Source: Escallonia rubra (taxonomy: Eukaryota > Streptophyta > Magnoliopsida > Escalloniales > Escalloniaceae). Taken from it: a DNA stretch of 64,000 nucleotides. The notes beneath the pieces are model-generated. The model was not told the origin of the DNA. It did not search any database and was given only the letters and a program-made list of their open reading frames with translations. The position numbers were made by a program, and so were the translations under genes. The stretch spans positions 186,001-250,000 of the forward strand of contig JAVXUO010000737.1 in NCBI GenBank assembly GCA_033065855.1, given 5' to 3'. Positions 48,458 to 58,653 of the stretch are shown one piece after another; the first letter of the stretch is position 1; each line of letters begins with the position of its first letter.

Positions 48458-51400
48458 AAAATATTAAAAAATTGCGGTGTCCTGTGGTGTCCAAAATCCA
48501 ATTTTTTTAAAATTGCAGTGTCCGGTGTTCCCGTCGGTGTCCGTGTCCGTGCTACCTAGGACTAATGTCTCTTTATAGTTTGCATCAACAAAGTCCTTTT
48601 GTTTATCCACACAAACAGAGTTTTTAAACATATTCATGTCCATTTTCATACCGTCTCATTTGTTAATAAAAGTAAATTACTACTGTATTTGATTCACAGT
48701 CAAATAAAAACACAGATAAATATAATTCCGTGTAAAAATCAGTACTTTCTTTCTTAAAAGTAGATGCTATTCCAGTACTTTTCTTTTTCTTCTTCTTTTT
48801 TAATAGAAAAGTATGTTTATGTAAGCCAGCTCAATAGTTTATTTGATTAATTTTTTTTTTTATAAAGATCAGAAGTTACAGAGGATTGCGTGGTATGGTT
48901 CCTCAAATATTTGAATCCTTCGTTGGGCATTCGTTGGAATTTGAAACCTCTTCTAGTCTTTGAAAGTTTGTTAATTATCATGTTCTGAATTTTTTTTTAC
49001 GTAATTATATTGTTTTCATGCACTATTATTTATTTATTTTAATATTGCGCCTCGCTTCGAAAAGGCTCGCGCCTACGCCTTGCGCCTAGGCTCCAGGGAC
49101 CTTTTGCGCCTTAGGTGCGCCTGCTCCTTTAATAACTATGGTTGGTACAAATGTGGAGGAAGGTGAAGTTGTGGGAGAGAGGAGAGAGAAAGAAAAGATG
49201 AAATGGGAAATACCCCTAAATAACCTCAAACTTGGGCTTATATAAGTATGTTCTGGTTGGTGTAGATTTTGATCTTTACCCCGCAGGGGGTGGGTGAGTG
49301 GGTATCCTCTATATGTCAAATACACATATATTCACACACACACACACACACACACTCTCTCTCTCTCTCTCTCACATACAAACATAGATATTTGTTGTGT
49401 TAGTCTTATAGCTATAGCGTGGAGTTATTGCTGCCTTTTAGAGATAAGTTGAGGTTATATTTCCATCTTGTAGGACTTAAGAAGAAGAAGGAAGGGTTTG
49501 AATCTGAACTGGAAGAGCTGGGGTCAATAAGAGAGATGCAGTTAAAAGAGTCTGAAGCATCCGGGAGGATAAGTGGACTTGAAAAGAAGATTCAGTATGC
49601 AGAAATTGAAAAGGTTAATGAAATGAGGAACATATGCTCGCATAACTATGGCATGCATATCCATCAGTTTTTCATTTTGCACACTAGTTCTGCCAATGTT
49701 CTTTTGCCCCCTTTTCGAGGAGTTCTCATGGCAATGAAATCACTCTTAGTAAGATAAGTTACCACAGTAAGGATTCGCTAACTTGTGTGAGCGATCCAGT
49801 GAAGACCTTTAAGCAAAAGCATATAGACTTGCAGTGAGTCTACTGTGAGGAAAATCCAAGCCGTCCACATAGATTCAGCGGCCAGTAGACTGCCACGTTT
49901 GTGGGGCACCTCTAAAAACCTATGTTGCTGCTCTTTTCCTAACGAACACAACCACAGTGCCGCGAAGCTTCCTCGTGGAATCGCCCAAAGTTGGGTTCCT
50001 CTTCTGCAGCAATACATGAGAGAAAGATAATTGGTTAAGAATTCTCAATAATTGCTGAGACTATTTCAAAATCCTTTACATTTTTTTTTTGTTCACAAAA
50101 AGTTCACCCTCTGCTGAAATGGACCCCTTGTTTCTCTTACGTGGAAAAACATATATCGATAATATTGTTTTTCATGGTAGGTTTGTGTATATTAGATGGA
50201 TATTAGAGAGGTTGTTTTCTTTTATTGGTGGCATTGCTCCCCAAATGGAAATATCAGGTTTTTGGCTGTTTTTGTTTGAAACAAGTACTGACGTCTAAAA
50301 CGAGTATCTTGAACTTGAAGAGGTAACATTTTCTATTTCTGTCCAATTCTATTTTGTGGGTTAGGGTAGAAAATGAATTTGAATTACATTTTTTGGAACA
50401 AAAAGAAGTAAGATTGGAAGTCAAAAGCTTCAATCTGAGGGTAGAAAAACCAGAGAGTGTGGCTGTTGAAAGAAACTAAAAGATGATTCACGGCGTTTAT
50501 TCGTTAGGAATAAAACACAAGTTTTTGTTTCTTATCCGTTTTGTACAGCGCCCTTGCTGTAGAGTCCCCTAGAGCTGGGGATTCGCATCCCAAAATACTT
50601 TCTTCTGGCTGAGATTTTTCTCTGTTATATGCGCTATTGAACTTCTTTCTGTTGGTGATGCATCTTGTCATTTTAGTGGTGACTCAGACCTATCTTTGCA
50701 GAAAAGCATTGAGGACAAACTTTCTAAACTGGAGCAGGAAAAGCTAAATATTAATGAGGAAATTGAGCGTATTAAACCTGATCTTCTCGAGGTAATTTTG
50801 TGACCGTTACTACAATTGAGCTATGCTATGTTTACGAAATATACCTACAACTTATGTGGTGAGGGTTCTTGTTCTGTTTGCAGCTGAAAAATGTCATTAC
50901 TACGAGGGCTTCAAAGATCTTTTCCCTAGAGAAGAGGATCAATGTTGTTGTTGACCGGATTTACAAGGAATTTAGCGAGTCTGTAGGGGTGAAAAACATC
51001 CGTGAGTATGAAGAGAACTTGCTCATGGTTGCTCAGCAGATGTCTGAACAAAGGCTTAGCTTGAAAAATCAGCAGTCAAAGCTGAAATACCAGTATGTTC
51101 ATATTTATTGTTGACTCGTTTGTTGTATTTCCATGAAATAACGTTGTTCTCTCCATTAGTGTTGATTTTGCCATTGGTAGTGAGACAACGTGCCTATTAA
51201 AGAATTTAAGAAACTAGCAGGTGCTGAGAGTGTACGCTGAGAGTGTACATAGTAACTTAACAAATCCATGATCCATGATCCATGACTTCAATTTTCGTAA
51301 GTCGGGTTCAGGTTTACGCGATTATATAAGTTCCCAAATTTAACTCATGTCCATCTAATGCATTTTTGTCAGTGAGTTTGGTGATTTACTCTTATCTTCT

Positions 51401-54400
51401 TCATCCAAAGACATGCCTGGTGTGATTTTCTACTGCATTAGTGGCCACAACGCTAACATGCTAAAACTTAAAAGACCTTTTATGGTAGATGCATGTCTGT
51501 TTATTGTCTGGAATGCCTGAACAGGTCTCCAAAAAAGAATTCCAGCAATAACTGCTTCCTCGTTTTGCCACTTGTGCCCACATTATGACTTTTTTTATCC
51601 TATCTTTTTTGTTTTCCAGATTGGAGTACGAGCAGAAGCGGGACATGGACTCACGGATTACGAAGCTAGAATCATCCCTCGATGCTTTGAAAAATGCTTT
51701 AAAGCATGTTGAGGAGAAAGAGGTTGAACTCAAATCAGCAATGGAGAAAGCGACGAGTGAGATTGATCAATGGAAAAAGGAAGTGCAGGGTATATCTTCT
51801 GCTCCACTATCCTGAAGAATCTTTATTATTGAGTTATTAATTGGTTTTTATATGCATGACTCTCTTTGTTAAATGGTGCCCGTTTGTTTTGTCAAGGTAT
51901 ATCCAGTGGTTTTAGGGATTTGATAAATGAGCTCCAAAAAAAGTCATTTGAGCTCCACTTGATGCTTTAGCGATGATTTTGAAGGGCTCTAGTGAGCGTT
52001 GTGGAACTCATACATAAAATAAGGAGCTCAAATATCACTTCAAATTTTTGTTGCAATAAATTCCTTTCGACGTTGGTTTTCATCCAGACATTGCAGAATG
52101 GCTGTGACTGATTGCCGTTACCAGTCTTATATCCATTGGTTGAGCATTCCTACAGAACAGCAGTTAACAGGCAAATTCTATTTTCTTGATTGGATAATCT
52201 CAGGTTGAACTGTAATCTGATGAATGAACATGTGGAACTACTGTTGTTGTCTGCCTTTTTTCCCTCAAAGTAGGACATGCGCAGACATGTTGGAACCCGT
52301 TGAACAGTTGACATGTTTTCAATTGAGACTAACGTGAAAGCCCAAGTTCTTTGTATATGGATACTGGTTTTTTTGTGCTTTCTGGTAGTTCAGAAAATGC
52401 TTATGTATGAGACTGACAACGAGTAATCGAGTTTGTTACCAAGGCAAAGTTCAAGCTTCCATATATTTCATGAAGTTATTGCAGTATCTGATGGCCTTTA
52501 TCAAATACTGGTTTCTTTCCCTTGCTATGAGCTTCTAGTGTTTTGCCTCTTGTTGTTCCGCAGAATGGAAGTCCAAGTCAGAAGAGTGTGAGAGGGATAT
52601 CCAGGAATGGAAGAAAAAGATCTCTGCTGCTACAACAAACATAAGCAAACATATTCGTCAAATAAAGTCAAAGGTCAGTTTTAGTTGTTTGGCTATCTAA
52701 TATGATTGATCTTTGTGCTTTAGCAGTATTGCATGGATGATAGCTAGTGTGTCATTTTTTTCTTCCTGGTCTTTACAGGAGGCACAGATTGAGCTGCTGA
52801 ATTCGCGGAAGCAAGAGATATTTGAAAAGTGTGAGTTAGAGCAGATAATACTTCCAACCGTCTCTGACCCAATGGATACTGGAACTCCAGGCCCAGCTTT
52901 AGACTTCAGTCAGCTAAGTAGATCTCATCAGCAGAATATGAGACCTTCTGAGCGCGAGAAGCTTGAGGTGGAATTTAAGCAAAAAATTGGTGCTATAGAA
53001 TCAGAAATAGAAAGAACTGCTCCAAATTTGAAAGCGCTGGACCAATATGAAGCTTTGCAGGAGAAGGAAAGAGTTGTAAGTCAAGAGTTTGAAGAGGCTA
53101 GAAATGAAGAGAGAGAAGTAGCGGCCGAGTTTAACAGAGTGAAGACAGTCAGGTACAAATTACTTTAATGGATTCCAGAAATTTATGCCGTATTGTCTCA
53201 TCCCGTCGCACGATATATTGAAAGAGAGAGAAAGGAGTGTCCAATTTACAACCTCTTATGTCGATCGACCGCCGAATGGTCAACTTTTTGCTCGGTACAC
53301 CTTTTAGCCCCTCTTTAGTTCTCTCAACATCTGCAACTGAAGACAAATTTTACAGCTGGACAAAGGTTAATCATCGCGTATCACACATGCCGCATCATTC
53401 TAGCTTTAATTTTATATGTATGTTATTACGCATTATTCCGGTCTATCTTTTGTCATGTGATTAAGTAAGCCACAAAATGTTAAACTTGTGCCCAGGAGTT
53501 TCCTGGAAGCTCGGATATAAACATGACCTTGCAAAGGCTTTTAAAGTCCTCTGAAGGAAAGGAAATAGCTATTTGTATATTAACCACTTGATTTACATGG
53601 GCAGTGAAAAAGGAATGGTTTCCTGTATGGGTCAAGGGTGACCCAAGCAAACACCAATGCTGAAATGAATTTAATAGCTTTTACTTCTGTTATAGATATT
53701 GGGCTCAGGTAATTTTGAGATTGCTTGCAGGTATGACTTGTTTACGCAAGCTTTCCACCATCTCTCTTCAACTATTGACGCAATCTACAAACAACTTACG
53801 AAGTGCGAGACACATCCGCTGGGTGGGACTGCTTACTTAACGTTAGACAACACTGATGATGAGCCATTCTCACAGGGCGTCAAGTTCAGTGTCATGCCGC
53901 CTACCAAGCGGTATCGTGAAATGGAGCACCTATCAGGTGGGGAGAAGACTGTTGCAGCACTTGCTTTGCTCTTCTCCATCCACAGGTATGTGTTACCGAG
54001 TGCGTGAACAGTTCATTGTGGTTTTAAGGTCCCTTACCCATACGTGGGACAGCTGAGGTAGTATTGTCCTGCTACTTGGGTTTATATGCCAGAGCTCCAA
54101 CTTTTGTAGTTGGGTTTAGCTGTAAAGCAGTATTAGTAATTCTCTCTCACATCCACGGACACATAAAAATGCTGCCGATCTTTTGAGGCTTAAACATGTA
54201 TAGCGTTGGTCCTATTTAAAGTGTCTTGTTTCATAGCCCTCCATTGTTTTTTTTTTTTAAAGACCATTTTCTGGGGGGGTTGGGCTTTATTCTTGGTTTT
54301 TTTTTATCTCTTATTGTTATTTATAGCGGTGTCGCACATTATTTTATTTCTTGCAAAACGATGGGCATGCCTTAGCATCTCCCTTGTTCCAAGAACTAAT

Positions 54401-54815
54401 GACGCTATTATTTGCGCTGGAAATTTCAGTTACAAGCCTTCGCCGTTTTTCATATTGGATGAAGTGGATGCTGCACTAGATAATTTGAATGTTGCCAAGG
54501 TTGCGGGGTTTATCCGATCAAAATCATGCGAAGGGGCCAGGGTTAATCATGATTCCAGTGGAGCATGTGGTTTCCAGAGTATTGTGATTTCGCTCAAGGA
54601 TAGCTTTTATGACAAGGCTGAAGCTTTAGTTGGGGTTTACAGGGATTCTGAGAAAAGGTGAGATTTTCGCCATCAATTCCTAATTTTTTCCTTTGCTTGC
54701 CGGTACTAACTGAAACTTCTGGTCCTTTAGCCTAACGATGCCTTTTTTTTATTTTTTTTATTTCAGCTGCTCGAGAACTTTGACGTTTGACCTGACAAAG
54801 TACCGGGAGTCGTAA
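39516..54815 (+). CDS. SMC1: Cohesin subunit SMC1 (TITAN8-type), complete 18-exon gene
   Basis: Exons: 39516-39953, 41335-41571, 41865-42098, 42400-42638, 44007-44273, 44449-44719, 45406-45530, 46150-46259, 46337-46444, 49474-49613, 50702-50791, 50884-51092, 51620-51789, 52564-52673, 52779-53152, 53731-53985, 54430-54657, 54767-54815. They sum to 1217 codons plus stop with no frame break. Walker [10 protein letters not shown] is at residues 38-46. Coiled coil follows to about 500. The hinge (about 510-676) contains PGVHGRM, VRVKP and the Gly-rich [10 protein letters not shown]. The second coiled coil runs to about 1090. The ABC signature LSGGEKT is at 1108-1114 and Walker [12 protein letters not shown] at about 1132-1142. 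SMC1 pairs with SMC3 to form the cohesin ring that holds sister chromatids. All introns are GT-AG except intron 7, which is AT-AC. Intron 9 (3.0 kb) carries a nested transposon pair. Confidence 0.96.
43151..43582. repeat. 216-bp tandem duplication in SMC1 intron 4
   Basis: Two adjacent 216-bp units, 43151-43366 and 43367-43582, both begin AACATGGGGCTGCGGCGAGT and end GATACCAATGCTGTTGCATC. They differ at only a handful of positions, so the duplication is recent compared with the surrounding intron. The origin of the unit is unknown to me. Confidence 0.88.
45531..46149 (+). other. U12-type AT-AC intron (SMC1 intron 7)
   Basis: The exon ends ...GATGTTATACA and the intron begins ATATCCTTTT, a perfect match to the U12 AT-AC donor consensus. 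It ends TTTACTTAACAGTCACAC, where TTTACTTAAC fits the U12 branch site and the terminal AC is 9 nt past the branch adenosine. Joining restores CA|G TTT GAT, giving D-V-I-Q-F-D-P, the expected SMC1 hinge sequence. Reading through instead hits a stop within the intron, and no GT-AG pair I could find keeps the frame. Confidence 0.9.
46453..46500. repeat. Compound microsatellite (TC)n(CA)n
   Basis: About 10 TC units are followed by about 11 AC/CA units just inside SMC1 intron 9, starting 8 bp after the donor site. Confidence 0.9.
46930..49140. mobile_element. hAT-type non-autonomous element with GCGCCTAGGCGC subterminal motifs, perfect 8-bp TSD
   Basis: The ends are CAGTGTTATTAAA and, inverted, CATAGTTATTAAA. 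The flanking 8-mer GTTGGTAC occurs at 46922-46929 and 49141-49148. Both subterminal regions are dense in GCGCCTAGGCGC, GCCTAGGC and AAGGCGC words. Removing the nested element at 47473-48559 and one of its duplications leaves a native unit of about 1.1 kb. No transposase is visible. It lies in SMC1 intron 9. Confidence 0.82.
47473..48559. mobile_element. Non-autonomous hAT-like element (copy C), nested, perfect 8-bp TSD
   Basis: It is in reverse orientation to copy B and runs from CTCTGAAGCACGGACAC to GTCCGTGCTACCTAG. The flanking 8-mer GACTAATG occurs at 47465-47472 and 48560-48567. The subterminal regions are full of GTGTCCGACAC. The interior includes a 17-mer TCGCCGGAGGTCACTGC repeated twice near 47930-47960, a second short repeat (AACGTAATTTCAACTTAATT) near 48235-48290, and a (TA)n tract at 48421-48452. 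It is inserted in the hAT-type element at 46930-49140. Confidence 0.85.
49336..49376. repeat. Compound microsatellite (CA)n(CT)n
   Basis: About 10 CA units are followed by about 10 CT units in SMC1 intron 9, 100 bp upstream of the exon 10 acceptor. Confidence 0.88.
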
Positions 54816-57174
54816 ATCTTTTAGGATAGGTTTTAGTGGCTTCTAACTGTGATGTTCACTCTCTTGTGTTACTGTACATATGGCTGCATAAGTTGACCCC
54901 CCTCCCCCTCTCTTTTGAACACAGACCCAACCAAAAGAGGGCAGATTGTATAAATAACATAGCTTTTGTTGATTTCATTCTAGGTTACAACCCATTTAAA
55001 TTCAAGTCTCTTTTCTGATCGTTGGATGTGTTGATATAGACTATGGCAAATCTGGTTACATAGGAATGAAATCATACTCACTGGTACCACTTTTGATCCC
55101 ATGATCATCATCCGGAAAGTTCAAGCTCAAATACAAGCTACATGGAAAGTGTTTTCCATCAACACGGCAAGACACGCTGGGCAGGATAGTCAACGAATTC
55201 CATCAAGGCCAACATCATGCTCTCTGAGACATCGTATAATTTCCATCAGCATTCATGTTCCTGCCCGCCCGCCGATTTGACTTGTTTTATCTACACCGGA
55301 ACACATTTTCTGCAGCATAGGCATCGATTAGGCCTGGACATTTGTATCCCAAAATCGCTAGGACATCGTTTGGGTTCATATGTATCTTCTTATTATTCAC
55401 AAGATCCCTTCATTTCACAAGCTCTGACATTGCTTAAAACACTTTAGTGGACAAAATAGTATTATTTGAAACATATTGTACCTTTATACTAATTCTAATC
55501 GTTTGTTTGCACAATTGAAGGGACTGGAGGAGGTTAGTACAATAATTGCATTGATCATGTATGATATCTGCTTGACTAGCGTATATTTTCACTACTGTCA
55601 GATATTAGTAAGAATCAGACATCTGCTGCCTGAAGTAGCTAGACTTCCCATTTTTGCTTGCAGAGTTAGATCGGAAGTCTCTATGACATGAACTCGTGAA
55701 TGAACTAGATGCTTTGTAATCTAATCATGTAAACATAGACAATGCTTAACTTCCATTTTTATTAACTGTTTGTAAGATATTGTAGTTTAACTCTTATATA
55801 GTTGGGACGGCTCGTTAAATATAATATATTTCTCCTTTTAAAAAAAGAAAAAACAAAGTTCCGTGCAACTATGGTATCCGTAGTCTATGCTACACCTGTC
55901 GAATTTCCCTGCCCTATCCCTTGCTTGTAAAGATTGAAGTATCTTCAATTTTGGGAAATGAGATGAAGAATGAATGTGTTCTCCCGTCAGTGAATGAATG
56001 ATGTGAGAAGGAAAAATTCGTAGTGTACTGATCCTCTTTCGCGTGCCTTTTTTTCTTTTCAGATAATTGCAATGATACGATGTACAACGGAAAGCTTAAT
56101 TTCGTTTTTGCAACAACTATTTGTGTGTGTGAAAAATGTGATTCTCTTCTCTTGGTAGTAAGAAAAGATTATAAAATAAAAAAGGAAAAGATTTTAGCAT
56201 GGATTTATTTTCGTACTTTAATATTACTGTGTTTTGTAATCCTGACACGATCTTGTAGCAAAATTTTCACTGAATACTACTTTTTAGATTTTTAGGAACA
56301 TAAAAATAAAAATGATTATACAAGCCATTCTATCTCAACGTACACTACACATGTGCTACTAGGGGTGTAACTTGGGTGAGTTAGGTTGGAATTGTACCCA
56401 ACTCAAGAAAGCTCATGTGCTTTAAAATTTAAACGAGTTTTAACCCTTAAAAAGGTTGAAAAAATTGGATTGTTGGTGTTCAGTGGGTCTATTTGGGATT
56501 CAATGGGTTGATAGAAACATATAACATATTAATAAAAAAATGGAGTGGTGTGGGTCTATTTGGGATTCAATGGGTTGATAAAAACATATAACATATTAAT
56601 AAAAAATGGAGTGGTGGCTGGTTGGCTGGCTAACGGTGATAGTGGTGGCAGTGCTGCAGTGAGCGGTGATGGCGGCAGAAGTGGAGGTGGCTGCCGACGG
56701 TTGTGGCGACTGCCGTCAAAGGTGGAGGCAGGTGGCGGTTGGAGGCGACAGTGGCTGTCACGGGGGTCGGAGTATGTGGCAGCCGCCAGCGGTATTGGAG
56801 GCCGCCGGCGGCGAATCGCAAGTAGTCGTGGCTGGTAGTGGTTCAAAATATGACTTTTTATCAAAATGAGTTTTAAAAGTCTAACTCAAGATAACTCGTT
56901 ATGATATGAGTTTAATTCATTCTAACTCAGTTTATAATTAAGTGAGTTGAACCGAATAAAAGCTCATATTTTTTTGAGTTGAGTTGATTAAACCTATAAA
57001 ACTCAACCCAAAGTTAGAGCCCCGCGTACGACGACCCACTAGGCCACTAATCATGAATGGCGACACATGTTCTCCTTGACCTCACAATTCTGAGCACCTC
57101 TGAGTTTGAGTTACCGGCGAGCACTTTCTCCGGCTGCCGGTACTCTGACCGGAGACGGCCTCAGAATTACGAAA
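54816..57174. other. SMC1 3' flank and intergenic DNA, with a possible hAT MITE at about 56365-57025
   Basis: The first few hundred bases should be SMC1 3' UTR. No open frame here has a recognisable domain. At 56365 TAGGGGTGTAACTTGGGT begins a unit rich in GAGTT/AACTC words. It ends near 57025 with ACTCAACCCAAAGTTAGAGC, an imperfect inverse, so it is a hAT-MITE candidate. No matching 8-bp duplication was found. Inside it, 56520-56600 contains two near-identical copies of a GGGTCTATTTGGGATTCAAT block. Confidence 0.5.
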
Positions 57175-58061
57175 ATGCCGGAGAAAAAAAAACCCTTTAG
57201 CACCCACAACAATGAACAAGACGAAGACGAAAACCAGGTTTCCATCGAGATGAAACATTCAAGAAAGAAGGCCTTGCTTGAATTCCGGTGCAGGGTGGAA
57301 GACGCAATCCTCAGCAATAACCTGTTTGGGAAGAGCAAGGGGAGAACTTTCTCTAGAGAATGTGGTAGGGAAAAGGAAAACCTTCGGGAGATTACCCTCT
57401 GGGGTGTCCCTTTTTGGCCTACCAACGCACGGATGCAGTCCTCATGAAATTCTTGAGAGCTAAGGATTTCAAGGTCTCCGAGGCGTTCAATATGCTCCGA
57501 AAGACGATGATTTGTTGCAATCAACATACATAGACCACTTAAACAGAACTTTTAATTTGCTGCAATTTCACTGCTAAAAGGATTGAATTACAACAGAAGT
57601 ATGTTTAGAACACCTCTTTGACATTAATTAACAGATCCTTCTATATCTTTGATTGACTCCAAACAATAGTGTAGCCGAAGAAATCGAGTGTTCTAAAAAC
57701 TTTGTACGTCTGTGGTGGGTGCTGTGAGAAAGGGAAGAGAGAGAGAGAGAGGGAACCAACTGTGATGGATGTTAACCATGGTTACTCTCTCTCTTCCCTC
57801 TCTCACAGCACCCACCACATCACCTCTGCTGTAACCATGGGTTACAGCAGATGATCCAAATCCTACGAAGTGAGCTACAAGGAAGAATTTGTTCCTGACG
57901 ACAGATTGCTCGTACGCACTCTTGCTTCAAAACAAGAAGAATATGGGAGAAAGTTATTATTTCACATTAGGGAACCTGCAGGGAAGATAGTGATAACCAT
58001 TGAGAAAGGGTTTCCTAGAGGTACAAAATCTAACCCGCTGTACCCTTGTCTATTGCCTTAA
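57175..58061 (+). pseudogene. Patellin (SEC14-GOLD) pseudogene with lost CRAL-TRIO core
   Basis: The 5' piece (57175 to about 57415) encodes SRKKALLEFRCRVEDAIL ... ENLREITLWGVP, characteristic of plant patellins just before the CRAL-TRIO N domain. A single-base-type frameshift follows near 57415-57425. In the shifted frame the homology resumes as TDAVLMKFLRAKDFKVSEAF to about 57515 and then stops. The SEC14 lipid-binding core is absent. After about 350 bp of unrelated sequence, 57870-58010 encodes SYKEEFVPDD and GKIVITI(E), a diverged GOLD-domain end. Functional patellins bind phosphoinositides in membrane trafficking and cell-plate formation; this copy cannot make one. It retains no recognisable introns in the surviving pieces. 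Confidence 0.8.
57711..57819. repeat. Inverted repeat (hairpin) with about 44-bp arms inside the patellin pseudogene
   Basis: The left arm begins TGTGGTGGGTGCTGTGAGA and runs into AAGGGAAGAGAGAG. The right arm ends with the inverse, CTCTCACAGCACCCACCACA. The loop is about 20 bp. Immediately to the right, 57826-57850 is a separate near-perfect palindrome centred on ATGG (arms CTGCTGTAACC and GTTACAGCAG). Confidence 0.85.
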
Positions 58062-58653
58062 ATTGATTATAGCTCTTTGTTGGAGTGCCCATAATTCATG
58101 TCATTTTGGGTGTTTCTTCCTTATGTAAAAGTGGGCATCTTGGCTTTAAAACTAAAGCACAAGGAAAAATTCTTCAAAAAATTTTGGTTGCTACCGAGAT
58201 TGAAAGAATCTTCTTCCTGCTCCTGCCCCCATAAAGCGATAATTAATGATCGCTAAATATTTTTAGTAGCTTTTATATAGGGACGCTAAAAAAATGCTAC
58301 TAAAGATCGTCGACGAAAGTGTTAGCAGCCAAAATTTGTCAAAACTTTTAGCCATGTTCTAGCTTTCCTCTCTTTTCTCTTTGTTGTGGGTGTGTGTGTG
58401 GGGGTGGTGTCATAGTCGTTCTAAGTTTGCTAGCATACCAAATGTTTTCAACTAGCATACCAAATGTTTTCAACTAGTCTGCAACACGATTTGCCTTAAA
58501 AGCCGTCAGGGTATAGGAAAAGAGAGGATTCATAGCACTCAAATTATGGTAAAAGTTGAAGCTCAAATTCGTTACATAAACATTATTACGAGCTACATAA
58601 GCCTTTTATTCTCCGGACTTGCAAACAAAATAAACTGCCGCATGGTAACTAGT
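58062..58653. other. Spacer between patellin pseudogene and legumin 3' end
   Basis: The part near 58230-58330 has GCGATAATTAATGATCGCTAAA and GACGCTAAAAAAATGCTAC, short self-complementary words that look like a small repeat remnant. The legumin 3' UTR should lie just left of 58654. No gene is seen. Confidence 0.45.

Noticed and set aside
56365-57025. Firm call of a hAT MITE
   Set aside because: The ends are only roughly inverse and no 8-bp duplication was found, so it is mentioned only as a candidate in the intergenic entry.
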